Shown piece after piece: positions 1 through 7,196 of a stretch of DNA of 64,000 bases. This stretch comes from Hydrotalea flava (lineage in GTDB: Bacteria; Bacteroidota; Bacteroidia; Chitinophagales; Chitinophagaceae), in assembly GCF_001623405.1 (NCBI RefSeq), contig NZ_LUHG01000100.1:219708-283707 (forward strand). The letters are read 5' to 3'. The notes beneath the pieces are model-generated. The model ran no database searches. It had not been told where the DNA came from and worked only from the letters and a program-made list of their open reading frames with translations. Numbering within the stretch: the stretch's first letter is position 1; each line of letters opens with the position of its first letter. Both the position numbers and the translations under genes were made by a program.

Positions 1-1081
1 CAAAAATACCTCCCGGTGTAATAAAAATTCCGGCATTGTATAAAACGAAATCACTTAAATCAAAACCATCTTTTACATGCTTAGGAACAGCTGCCCAAAC
101 AAATAACCCCACCTGATTTTTTTGATAGGTGCATTGCAATAAATCGAGTAATTCAAAAACCTTCTCCCTGCGTTTGGTATAAACTTTATTCAACTCCATA
201 AACCAATCTTTCCCTAATGAAAGTGCTTTTGCAGCGGCTAATTGTAATGGCAAAAACATGCCACTATCCATATTACTTTTAAAGCGCAATACTTCATCAA
301 TTCTTTCTTTCCTGCCACACAACATTCCCACACGCCACCCGGCCATATTATGGCTTTTGCTTAATGAATTTAATTCTATCACTACATCTTTGGCCCCATT
401 CACCTGTAGCATACTAACCGGATGTTCATTCAAAATAAAACTGTAGGGATTATCGTGAACAATTAAAATTTGATGCCGGTGTGCAAATACTACCATTTTT
501 TCAAATAAGGCCAAATGCCCGTTCTGACCTGTAGGCATGTGCGGGTAGTTTACAAACATTAACTTCACCTTCGACAAGTCTTCTTGCGCCAATGCGTTGA
601 AATCTGGTGCCCAGTTTGCTTGTTCCTTCATTTCATAATTTCTGCAAATACCACCTGCTAACGTAACTGCACTGCTGTAGGTTGGATAACCAGGATTAGG
701 AACCAAAACTTCATCTCCCGGGTTCAGATAGGTCATGCAAATATGCATTAACCCCTCTTTGCTGCCTATTAGTGGTAAAATTTCCGTCTCGGAATCTAAA
801 TCAACCCGATACCATACCTTATACCAGTCGGCAATTGCCTTTTGCAATACCGGTGAGCCCTTGTATGATTGATAGCCATGTACATTGGGCAAAACTGCAT
901 TTTGTTGCAATGCAGCAATTACATCTGGATGCGGAGGCATATCAGGACTGCCAATACCCAAATTAATAATTTGCTTCCCTTCGCGGTTCAAAGTATCTAT
1001 TTCTCTGAGTTTACCGGAAAAATAATATTCTCCCACTCCCTGTAATCTGTCTGCAATGGGTATCATATTAAATATTTCCAT
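1..1081 (-). CDS. PLP-dependent class I/II aminotransferase (3' part cut off by window edge)
   Basis: The minus strand is open from the window edge to an ATG at 1081, about 360 residues. The translation has the class I aminotransferase layout: an N-terminal stretch with NLGIGSPDMPPHP, then LVPNPGYPTYSSAV, and the PLP-lysine region SLSKSHNMAGWRVGM. Such enzymes exchange amino groups between amino and keto acids in the cytoplasm. The start overlaps the 3' end of pheA by 14 bp (an in-frame ATG at 1066 is an alternative), so the two are co-transcribed and translationally close. The context suggests it transaminates phenylpyruvate or hydroxyphenylpyruvate in Phe/Tyr synthesis; that substrate is inference from position. 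The C-terminus lies outside the window. Confidence 0.85.
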   Translation of the reverse strand, partial: MEIFNMIPIADRLQGVGEYYFSGKLREIDTLNREGKQIINLGIGSPDMPPHPDVIAALQQNAVLPNVHGYQSYKGSPVLQKAIADWYKVWYRVDLDSETEILPLIGSKEGLMHICMTYLNPGDEVLVPNPGYPTYSSAVTLAGGICRNYEMKEQANWAPDFNALAQEDLSKVKLMFVNYPHMPTGQNGHLALFEKMVVFAHRHQILIVHDNPYSFILNEHPVSMLQVNGAKDVVIELNSLSKSHNMAGWRVGMLCGRKERIDEVLRFKSNMDSGMFLPLQLAAAKALSLGKDWFMELNKVYTKRREKVFELLDLLQCTYQKNQVGLFVWAAVPKHVKDGFDLSDFVLYNAGIFITPGGIF

Positions 1082-1895
1082 TTTTATAAATACCGAAATT
1101 TTTAAACATATCGATATGAGGCTTCAAAAGTTTTAATACTTTATTCAATTCGTTTACATTTTCAAATTCCATATCAGCATAAAAGCTGTACTTAAAATTA
1201 GTACCGGCAATAGGCATACTTTGCAGCTTACTTAAATTGATGCCATTATCGGCAATAATGGTGAGCACTTTAGCCAGACTTCCTTTTGTATGATCGGTTG
1301 CAAAGTGAACGGTTGCTTTGTTTGCATCGGCAGCCTCGGTTGCATCCTCTGTACGTTCTACTACCAGGAAACGGGTGTAATTATTTTTCTGTGTTTGAAT
1401 ATTGGGGGCAATGATATCCAATTCATACAATTCTGCTGCCAATGAACTGGCAATAGCTGCAATCGCTTTTTTATGTTGTGTACTTAAAATCTGTGCGCTT
1501 AATGCAGTATCTTCCGTTTCAACCAATTTCCAGTTATGTTTTTCTAAAAACTCCAAACATTGCTGAATAGCCATGGGATGTGAATGCACTTCTTTAATAT
1601 CTTCTAACCGAACACCCGGATCAACCATAAGGTGTTGCTTAACCGGCAAATACACTTCTCCGGTAATTTGCAGATTACCTTTCTGCAATAATCCGTAATT
1701 GGGTAATATGCTACCCACAATAGAATTTTCAATAGCCATTATACCACCATTACTTTCCTTTTTGGTGCCGGCTATTTTTACCAGATCTTTAAATGTGGCA
1801 CATGCTATAATTTCTACATTTTTACCGAAGTATTCGATGGCAGCCATGTGATGAAAACTGCCTTCATAACCCTGAATTGCTATTTTTTTTTTCAT
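1068..1895 (-). CDS. pheA: Prephenate dehydratase with C-terminal ACT domain
   Basis: 275 residues, a monofunctional prephenate dehydratase converting prephenate to phenylpyruvate in phenylalanine synthesis. Residues 1-180 form the catalytic part, starting with IAIQGYEGSFHH and ending with the conserved TRF motif at 174-176 in NNYTRFLVV. Residues about 193-270 are an ACT regulatory domain. The usual Phe-binding ESRP motif reads QSMP (225-228), so allosteric control may differ from the enterobacterial enzyme. The ATG lies 12 nt after the stem of an intrinsic terminator and is preceded by a Phe/Tyr-rich leader peptide, so expression is predicted to be attenuated by charged tRNA-Phe and tRNA-Tyr. 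It is first in an operon with the aminotransferase gene that overlaps its end. Confidence 0.93.
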   Translation of the reverse strand: MKKKIAIQGYEGSFHHMAAIEYFGKNVEIIACATFKDLVKIAGTKKESNGGIMAIENSIVGSILPNYGLLQKGNLQITGEVYLPVKQHLMVDPGVRLEDIKEVHSHPMAIQQCLEFLEKHNWKLVETEDTALSAQILSTQHKKAIAAIASSLAAELYELDIIAPNIQTQKNNYTRFLVVERTEDATEAADANKATVHFATDHTKGSLAKVLTIIADNGINLSKLQSMPIAGTNFKYSFYADMEFENVNELNKVLKLLKPHIDMFKNFGIYKNGNI

Positions 1896-1907
1896 AAAAT
1901 AAAAAAT

Positions 1908-1924
1908 CCCGGCTTTAGGCCGGG
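1908..1924 (-). terminator. Attenuator terminator in front of pheA
   Basis: Read on the minus strand, CCCGGC-CTAAA-GCCGGG forms a 6-bp all-GC stem (1924-1919 with 1913-1908) followed by ATTTTTTATTTT directly before the pheA ATG. A terminator between promoter and first gene is the hallmark of attenuation. Its 5' arm also takes part in a competing 9-bp pairing (see the antiterminator entry). Confidence 0.85.
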
Positions 1925-1972
1925 TGTTATATTGGTTGTTTTAAAATTAAACATTGGCAAATTACACCCGGC
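1919..1972 (-). promoter_or_regulatory. Antiterminator pairing of the pheA attenuator
   Basis: On the minus strand GCCGGGTGT (1972-1964) is the exact reverse complement of ACACCCGGC (1927-1919). This 9-bp helix uses the bases that otherwise build the 5' arm of the terminator stem, so the two structures exclude each other. The upstream arm begins two bases after the leader peptide stop codon (1975-1977). A ribosome finishing the leader would cover that arm and free the terminator, while one stalled at Phe/Tyr codons would leave the arm free to form the antiterminator. Confidence 0.8.
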
Positions 1973-1974
1973 TA

Positions 1975-2037
1975 CTATTGAATAAAGTAGTAATAAAAGA
2001 AAAAACAGAAACCGGTATTTGCTGTAATTTGTTTCAT
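1975..2037 (-). CDS. Phe/Tyr-rich leader peptide of the pheA operon
   Basis: A 20-codon ORF (ATG at 2037, TAG at 1977-1975) whose residues 10-18 read FCFFFYYYF: five Phe and three Tyr in nine codons, a composition very unlikely by chance. It lies between a good Bacteroidota promoter and the antiterminator/terminator pair upstream of pheA. Its role is to sense aminoacyl-tRNA supply: ribosomes stall on the aromatic codons when Phe or Tyr is scarce and allow read-through into pheA. The peptide itself probably has no function. The presence of both Phe and Tyr codons fits an operon that could serve both end products. Confidence 0.82.
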   Translation of the reverse strand: MKQITANTGFCFFFYYYFIQ

Positions 2038-2075
2038 AATGCCTCAAAAATAAGGCATTCAAAAATCACCACAAA
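2038..2075 (-). promoter_or_regulatory. Promoter of the pheA leader with palindrome around the -7 box
   Basis: On the minus strand a -33 TTTG (2075-2072), 19 nt and a -7 box TATTTTTG (2052-2045) match the Bacteroidota sigma-ABfr consensus, seven nt before the leader-peptide ATG. The -7 box is exactly the 8-nt spacer of a perfect inverted repeat, AATGCCT (2059-2053) and AGGCATT (2044-2038). A dyad there could be an operator. The first transcribed base is predicted within a few bases of the leader ATG. Confidence 0.6.
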
Positions 2076-2223
2076 AAAAATTTTAAATATTTTTAAAAAC
2101 TAACATGCTTTAGTTTTTAATTATTTATAATTTATATACTAATTATATTACATGAGGTATTGATATGAAATGATCTAAAAAAGGGTACAAATTGTTAAAA
2201 ATACTCTGACTTTACCGAAAGAA
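2076..2223. other. AT-rich gap with no recognised gene
   Basis: The DNA between the pheA promoter and the terminator of the small lipoprotein is very AT-rich, with A and T runs, and carries no ORF with a plausible start, no tRNA-like fold and no clear repeat. It may act only as an UP-like or spacer region. Confidence 0.5.
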
Positions 2224-2254
2224 AAAAGCCCTTCCGTGGAAACGGAATGGCCTC
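2224..2254 (-). terminator. Intrinsic terminator downstream of the small lipoprotein gene
   Basis: On the minus strand AGGCCATTCCGT-TTCC-ACGGAAGGGCTT can pair over 12 positions with one mismatch and one G-T pair, and a TTTTTTC tract follows. It sits about 90 bp after the stop of the gene at 2343-2531. Confidence 0.75.
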
Positions 2255-2342
2255 TAACGATTGCTTGCCATATGAAAAACTCTTCTATACTTTACTTCGG
2301 CTGCAGGCTGCCTTTTGAAGTAAGTATGTTTGCTTATTGCAA

Positions 2343-2531
2343 TTATTTTTTAGCAGCGCTATCTACTTTTGCAGCAGCGCTATCTACTTTTGCAGCAGCA
2401 GTATCTACTTTTGCAGCAGCGCTATCTACTTTAACGGCAGTTGTTGAATCAGTTTTTGCTTCATCAGATTTTGCATTGTTGCAGGCTGCCATAACACCGG
2501 CTACTGCTAAAACGGCTAATAATTTTTTCAT
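2343..2531 (-). CDS. Small repetitive lipoprotein
   Basis: 62 residues. The N-terminus is a lipoprotein signal peptide: a KK pair, a hydrophobic stretch and a lipobox ending at Cys17 (VMAAC). The mature part is charged and Ala-rich, with four copies of a seven-residue unit KVDSAAA (one with Thr), predicted to form an amphipathic helix. It is probably anchored to the outer or inner membrane facing the periplasm. I do not recognise a named family, although short Ala/Lys/Asp lipoproteins of this kind occur in the phylum. It is monocistronic, with its own terminator. The repeats could give length variation by slippage. An ORF on the opposite strand over the same bases is judged a shadow. Confidence 0.65.
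   Translation of the reverse strand: MKKLLAVLAVAGVMAACNNAKSDEAKTDSTTAVKVDSAAAKVDTAAAKVDSAAAKVDSAAKK
2352..2432. repeat. 21-bp tandem repeat, about 3.9 copies, inside the small lipoprotein gene
   Basis: Units beginning at 2352, 2373, 2394 and 2415 share AGCAGCGCTATCTACTTTT with one or two changes. The 21-bp period equals seven codons and encodes the KVDSAAA heptads on the minus strand. Confidence 0.9.
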
Positions 2532-2677
2532 TGTTGTGAGCTTTTTTTGTGAATGAATTTTCTATTAATACCACACTGTAATAAAAGGTAACCCTGCCAC
2601 AAGATTTTTTTTGAAATAATATTTTAAGTAATTTTTGGGTTACTTTTACCCTCCTTCAAGTATTAAAAGTACATCGC

Positions 2678-3244
2678 GTGAAAGCTGAGTTTAACGAACA
2701 GGAATTACTGAAAGGTTTGGCAAGCAACGATACCAGAGTTATTGAAATCATATATAAAGAAAACTTTAATATGGTACAGTCTTTTATTCTCAATAACAAT
2801 GGTACTTACGATGATGCCAGAGATATTTTTCAGGAAGCTATGATTGCGCTATATGAAAAAGCAAAAAGCGAATCATTTGTTTTAACCTCTAAAATTAGCA
2901 CGTATGTATATTCCATATGCAGGAGATTATGGCTTAAACGATTACAACAAATGGGCAGATTTGTTCAACAAATTGATGGCTTTGAAGAGACTGTTCAGGT
3001 GGAAGATGACCTTGAGATTCATGAAAAACGCAACGCCGAGTTTGCAATAATGGAAAGGGCACTCAATAGTTTAGGTGAACCCTGTAAAAGTTTATTGGAA
3101 GGCTATTATTTGAAAAAATTAGATATGCAGGAACTGGCCAAATCGTTTGGGTACACCAATGCAGATAATGCCAAAAACCAGAAGTATAAATGTTTAACCC
3201 GATTGAAAAAACTATTCTTTGCACAATATAATATTGGAGAATAA
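2678..3244 (+). CDS. ECF-type RNA polymerase sigma factor
   Basis: 188 residues with a GTG start at 2678; no closer ATG fits, since the next in-frame Met is residue 31, inside region 2. Residues about 20-95 resemble sigma region 2 (DARDIFQEAMIALYEKA, then STYVYSICRRLWLKRL, the core- and -10-binding part). Residues about 128-185 form region 4 with a helix-turn-helix (LDMQELAKSFGYTNADNAKN). It should direct RNA polymerase to a small regulon. The gene is followed 5 bp later by a gene for a membrane protein with an anti-sigma-like N-terminus and a protease domain, so the two form a transcription unit and very likely a regulatory pair. The inducing signal is not visible. Confidence 0.88.
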   Translation: MKAEFNEQELLKGLASNDTRVIEIIYKENFNMVQSFILNNNGTYDDARDIFQEAMIALYEKAKSESFVLTSKISTYVYSICRRLWLKRLQQMGRFVQQIDGFEETVQVEDDLEIHEKRNAEFAIMERALNSLGEPCKSLLEGYYLKKLDMQELAKSFGYTNADNAKNQKYKCLTRLKKLFFAQYNIGE

Positions 3245-3249
3245 ATACA

Positions 3250-4362
3250 ATGGAAGACATTCTTTTAATACAAGCAATTGAGCGTTACCTGGATGGTACC
3301 ATGTTACCTGCCGAAAAAGCCTATTTTGAACAGTTGCGAAAAAATACGCCCGAAATTGATCAAATGGTGGTTGAACATAGCATGTTTTTAGCACAAATGG
3401 ATGCATTTGCCGACCGCCAGCAATTTAAACAGGCATTGCACCAAAGCCATCAAAAACTGATGGAAAAAGGTGAAATTAACGAAGGTTCGGCCATCCATAC
3501 CAAAGGCAAAATCATCATGCTTTGGAACCGGTACAAAAAAGTTACCTCCATTGCTGCCAGCGTTGCAGGCGCTATTGCCATTATAACCAGTGCTATGTTT
3601 GCTTATTTTAGCCCAGCAGTTAATGTTAGTCAGTTGCAACAGTTGAGCAAAGATATTGAGGTAATTAAACGTAACCAACAAGTACAAGGCTCATTAATTA
3701 ATGAAGTGAAAAGCAAATTGCCTGAAAATGCCCGTTTAATTAGCGGCGGTACCGGTTTTTTAATTGATACCAAAGGCTATCTTGTTACCAACGCCCACGT
3801 TTTAAGAGGCTCCGGTGCTATTGTTGTAAATAACAAAGGACAGGAATTTACTGCCAGTATAGTAAATATTGACCCTGCTATTGATTTGGCTATTTTAAAA
3901 ATTAATGATAAAGATTATCAGCCACTGAAATTTTTGCCTTACAGCATTGCTAAAAAAAGCGGCGATTTAGGGGAAGAAATTTTTACTCTGGGCTATCCCA
4001 GAAATGAAATTGTTTACACGCAGGGTTATTTAAGTGCAAAAACAGGTTTTGATGGAGATACTTTAAGTACACAAATTCAAATGAATTCTAATCCCGGTAA
4101 TAGCGGAGGCCCTGTTTTAAACAAAAAAGGTGAAGTAATTGGTATTTTAAGTACACGCCAAACCCATGCCGATGGTATTACTTTTGCTATCAAAAGCAAA
4201 AATATTTACAGCTTAGTGAACCACTTAAACAACAATGATTCGGAAAAAAATAGCACAAAAATTAAACTCCCCTTAAAATCATATATTGCCAATAACAACA
4301 GAGAAGAACAGGTGAAGAAAATGGAAGATTGTGTGTTTTTGGTGAAGGCTTACAATAACTAA
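3250..4362 (+). CDS. Membrane protein with anti-sigma-like N-terminus and trypsin-like (HtrA-type) protease domain
   Basis: 370 residues. Residues 1-75 look like the cytoplasmic anti-sigma segment common in Bacteroidota (ERYLDGTMLPAEKAYFEQL, no zinc ligands). One transmembrane helix lies at about 98-120, a short coiled-coil-like linker at 124-155, then an S1C serine protease fold in the periplasm. The catalytic triad is complete: His183 in TNAHV, Asp212 in IDLAIL, Ser285 in GNSGGP. No PDZ domain follows; the C-terminal 40 residues are Lys/Asn-rich. It lies 5 bp after an ECF sigma gene. Inference: it sequesters that sigma factor and its own protease senses envelope damage or a ligand. It could instead be an ordinary tethered protease that is merely a regulon member. 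Confidence 0.82.
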   Translation: MEDILLIQAIERYLDGTMLPAEKAYFEQLRKNTPEIDQMVVEHSMFLAQMDAFADRQQFKQALHQSHQKLMEKGEINEGSAIHTKGKIIMLWNRYKKVTSIAASVAGAIAIITSAMFAYFSPAVNVSQLQQLSKDIEVIKRNQQVQGSLINEVKSKLPENARLISGGTGFLIDTKGYLVTNAHVLRGSGAIVVNNKGQEFTASIVNIDPAIDLAILKINDKDYQPLKFLPYSIAKKSGDLGEEIFTLGYPRNEIVYTQGYLSAKTGFDGDTLSTQIQMNSNPGNSGGPVLNKKGEVIGILSTRQTHADGITFAIKSKNIYSLVNHLNNNDSEKNSTKIKLPLKSYIANNNREEQVKKMEDCVFLVKAYNN

Positions 4363-4386
4363 GTAAAGTTTTATAACATTAAAAAA

Positions 4387-4409
4387 GCCACCTCATTAAA
4401 TCGGGTGGC
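4387..4409. terminator. Bidirectional terminator between convergent genes
   Basis: GCCACC (4387-4392) pairs with GGTGGC (4404-4409) across an 11-nt loop; AAAAAA precedes and TTTT follows. It serves the protease gene on plus and the nucleotidyltransferase gene on minus. Confidence 0.75.
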
Positions 4410-4439
4410 TTTTCTGTTTTAAACAATGGAATGAACCCA

Positions 4440-5345
4440 TTATTTCCACAAATATTCAGGATATGCTCCTGATTGTACCAATGCTTCAATGCTTTTTTTC
4501 ACTTCCGGCGCATCTTCTTTATAAGTAACCCCAAACCATTGGGCAGATGTAGGCAATACTTTTACCACGCCTAAATTTCTTTTCACAAATTCATCAACCA
4601 CTAAAGGAATAAAAAATTCTGATTTAATATTTTTGATATGCTTATCGAGAAATTCACCAAACAATTTTTCTGCCAGCGCAATAATGTTGGGATGAAAACC
4701 GAAGAAATTCATACTGACAGGGGTATTATCTGGCAAAGTACCATTCCCGTTTTCCTCTTCAAATATAATTTTTCCGGATGTATGATCTCTATAAATTTTT
4801 GTTCTTTCCTTGATATTCACCAATTGTTGTGCTTCATTTACAGAACAAACACCGCGGCTTACACTTCCATTGCCACTCAGTGTTTTCGATAATTCATAAC
4901 CCATAATGGCATAGGTTGTTTCATTGCATTCCTGCTGCAAAAATTTAGCAGCTTTTTCAAAAGCTTCTCTTCCATAAAAATCATCTGCATTGATGATGGC
5001 AAATGGTTCAGTTATTTTCTCTTTACAGCATAATAATGCATGGGCTGTACCCCAGGGTTTTACCCTATCAGAAGGAACAGTGTGGCTTCCCACAAAATCA
5101 TGTATGTGCTGGTACACATAATCTATTTCAATTTTACCATTTAAACGGGGCTCAAATTGTGCTTTAAAGGCATCTGCAAATTCTTCACGAATTATAAAAA
5201 CTACTTTCGAAAACCCACTTCTAATGGCATCAAAAATAGAATATTCCATAATGGTTTCGCCACCGGGACCAAAAGCTTCTGTTTGTTTCATAGAACCATA
5301 CCTGCTGGCCATACCTGCTGCTAAAATAACGAGTGTTGGTTGCAT
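4440..5345 (-). CDS. Sugar nucleotidyltransferase-like protein
   Basis: 301 residues. The N-terminus VILAAGMASRYGSMKQ is the nucleotide-binding signature of NTP_transferase proteins such as glucose-1-phosphate thymidylyl/uridylyltransferases. FAIINADDFYG supplies the conserved metal- and sugar-binding Asp pair. The family condenses NTP and a sugar phosphate to an NDP-sugar in the cytoplasm. The C-terminus (about 230-301) is not a left-handed beta-helix, so no acyltransferase is fused. The true substrate is not readable from sequence and no sugar-pathway genes adjoin. It is transcribed singly and converges with the protease gene. Start ATG at 5345. Confidence 0.8.
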   Translation of the reverse strand: MQPTLVILAAGMASRYGSMKQTEAFGPGGETIMEYSIFDAIRSGFSKVVFIIREEFADAFKAQFEPRLNGKIEIDYVYQHIHDFVGSHTVPSDRVKPWGTAHALLCCKEKITEPFAIINADDFYGREAFEKAAKFLQQECNETTYAIMGYELSKTLSGNGSVSRGVCSVNEAQQLVNIKERTKIYRDHTSGKIIFEEENGNGTLPDNTPVSMNFFGFHPNIIALAEKLFGEFLDKHIKNIKSEFFIPLVVDEFVKRNLGVVKVLPTSAQWFGVTYKEDAPEVKKSIEALVQSGAYPEYLWK

Positions 5346-5422
5346 AATTGTAAATTTGAATCTTTGCGAAGCTAAAAGATAAGTTTAAAACATCCAATAG
5401 TTTTATTACAAATACATGCTGC

Positions 5423-6322
5423 ATGTTTACATTACCTTTTGATAAAATGCCCTATTTGCAAGCCATTCCACTAACTTATGCAGTTGTTAACCAAAACATA
5501 ACACTCACTGTTTTGCGATTAGATGTTATTCATCCTGAAGTAAGTGGTAACAAATGGTTTAAATTACAATTTTATTTAAATGAAGCTTTTCAAAAAAAAA
5601 GCAGCCATATTGCTACTTTTGGGGGTGCATATTCCAATCATATTTTAGCAACAGCTGTAGCCTGTAAAATGGCAGGCATGCCTTGTATTGGCTTTATAAG
5701 AGGTGAAGAAAAAATTACCCCTACACTGAAAGCTGCTGCCAACGCCGATATGGAATTGCATTTTATCAGCAGAACAGATTATCGGAATAAAACCCTGCTG
5801 CAGCAGCAATTTCATCAATCCGGTTATTATTGGGTGCAGGAAGGCGGTTATGGTGAACCGGGTGCAGCAGGTGCAGCAACCATACACCGGTTTATTCCTT
5901 CGCAAACCACCCATATTGCCGGGGCTGTTGGCACAGGTACCATGCTGGCAGGATTACTAAAGGGTGCAGTACCACACCAAACTATTTTAGGAATTCCCGT
6001 TTTAAAAGGCGCCGAAAATATACAGCAGGATATTGCACTACTGGTAAAAGAACAGGAAAAAATGAAACAAATGGTTTGGTTGAATACCTATCATTTTGGG
6101 GGCTATGCAAAACACAACAATCAGCTACTGCAACAAATGAATGAATGGTGGCAATTATACCGCTTACCTACCGATAAAGTTTATACAGCAAAACTTATGT
6201 GGGCTGTTTTCGATTTAATAGAAAAAAATTATTTCCCTTCAGGAAGTAATATTGTAGCTGTTCATAGTGGCGGTTTACAGGGTAATGCATCCTTGTTACC
6301 GCATATTTTGAAGTTTTCATAA
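5423..6322 (+). CDS. PLP-dependent deaminase/desulfhydrase (ACC deaminase or D-cysteine desulfhydrase family)
   Basis: 299 residues of the fold-type II PLP family. The lysine for the Schiff base is Lys44 in SGNKWFKL. FGGAYSNHILATA is the following substrate/cofactor loop, and GAVGTGTMLAG is the phosphate-binding Gly-rich loop. Family members split D-cysteine to pyruvate, ammonia and sulfide, or deaminate 1-aminocyclopropane-1-carboxylate. The two activities cannot be told apart here; D-cysteine desulfhydrase-type activity is the safer guess for a bacterium without an obvious plant link. The start at 5423 gives a normal family N-terminus. The downstream gene has its own promoter box. Confidence 0.8.
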   Translation: MFTLPFDKMPYLQAIPLTYAVVNQNITLTVLRLDVIHPEVSGNKWFKLQFYLNEAFQKKSSHIATFGGAYSNHILATAVACKMAGMPCIGFIRGEEKITPTLKAAANADMELHFISRTDYRNKTLLQQQFHQSGYYWVQEGGYGEPGAAGAATIHRFIPSQTTHIAGAVGTGTMLAGLLKGAVPHQTILGIPVLKGAENIQQDIALLVKEQEKMKQMVWLNTYHFGGYAKHNNQLLQQMNEWWQLYRLPTDKVYTAKLMWAVFDLIEKNYFPSGSNIVAVHSGGLQGNASLLPHILKFS

Positions 6323-6334
6323 CAGCATCACCGC

Positions 6335-6342
6335 TATATTTG
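6335..6342 (+). promoter_or_regulatory. -7 promoter box five bases before an ATG
   Basis: TATATTTG matches TAnnTTTG, with 5 nt to the ATG at 6348 and a TTTT stretch about 18-21 nt upstream. The predicted transcription start is at or next to the ATG. Confidence 0.5.
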
Positions 6343-6347
6343 TCTGA

Positions 6348-7196
6348 ATGAAACGTATTTATTTCCTTGCCGTTGTTTTTCTAGTTTGTGGTCAATTGCC
6401 TGCACTTGCACAGCAAAACGATACCTTGCCCAATTTTTCGGTGCATGCGCTCACTAAAAATAAAAATCAAATCAGTTGGATCAATCCACATCCAGATTGC
6501 AATCAATTAGTTGTGCAGCGCTCTTACGATAGTTTAAAATTTTTTACCAGTATTTTTTCGGCCCAATCGCCAGAATTGGTGCAAAACGGATTTGTAGACA
6601 ATCAGATTACACCGGGAGTTACAGTGTATTATCGTATTTTTTATGTACTGCAAGGAGGTAAATATTTTTTTACTGCTTCCCAATCGCCGGATAATTTAAA
6701 AGTTATGGCAGATGCCCAAAAAAATAACCAGATTTTATTATCGGGTCAACCTACGCAAAATAATGAAACGGTTATCATGTTCCGCATCTTTAATAAAGAG
6801 CGCGATTCGTTATTGTATATGCTGGAACCCAAAGATTACAGGCATTTTAAAGATTCAATTGCTACAAAAACCAAAGACACGCTAAGTATAGTAGCAGAAA
6901 ATGAAATTATATTAAGAAGGTATATTCCAAAAATGGTGTGGAAGCCATCTGTATTTGTTTTTACCAATAATAAAGGCTATGTAACCATTGCTTTACCCAA
7001 TGCAAAAGCACATGATTACAATGTAAAGTTTTTTAATGACAAGAATGAATTGCTATTTCAGATGAATGGGATAAAAGATCCATATCTGGTAGTAGATAAA
7101 TCTAATTTTTTACATGCAGGCTGGTTTTATTTTGAACTGTATGAAGACCACCACCTGAAAGAAAAAAACAAGTTTTATATAGAAAAAGATTTTTAA
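6348..7196 (+). CDS. Secreted protein with a fibronectin-III-like region, function unknown
   Basis: 282 residues. A Sec signal peptide ends near residue 21-22 (PALAQ). Residues about 28-122 resemble a fibronectin type III strand pattern (QISWINP, then VQRSYDSLKFF, then TVYYRIFYVLQGGKYF). The rest has no recognised domain; a second beta-rich segment spans about 200-280. There is no lipobox or type IX sorting domain, so it is probably periplasmic. It has its own -7 box and its stop overlaps the convergent lipB stop by 4 bp. No function can be assigned. Confidence 0.7.
   Translation: MKRIYFLAVVFLVCGQLPALAQQNDTLPNFSVHALTKNKNQISWINPHPDCNQLVVQRSYDSLKFFTSIFSAQSPELVQNGFVDNQITPGVTVYYRIFYVLQGGKYFFTASQSPDNLKVMADAQKNNQILLSGQPTQNNETVIMFRIFNKERDSLLYMLEPKDYRHFKDSIATKTKDTLSIVAENEIILRRYIPKMVWKPSVFVFTNNKGYVTIALPNAKAHDYNVKFFNDKNELLFQMNGIKDPYLVVDKSNFLHAGWFYFELYEDHHLKEKNKFYIEKDF

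Noticed and set aside
2236..2556. Plus-strand open frame of 106 codons over the small lipoprotein gene
   Set aside because: It is the mirror of the 21-bp repeats; the minus-strand frame has a lipobox, a sensible start and a terminator, while this one has no family likeness.
2626..2645. Inverted repeat AAGTAA-N8-TTACTT upstream of the sigma gene, with the same 8-bp spacing as the pheA dyad
   Set aside because: Six-base arms at a fixed spacing occur about once per 4 kb by chance, and the spacer is not a good -7 box.
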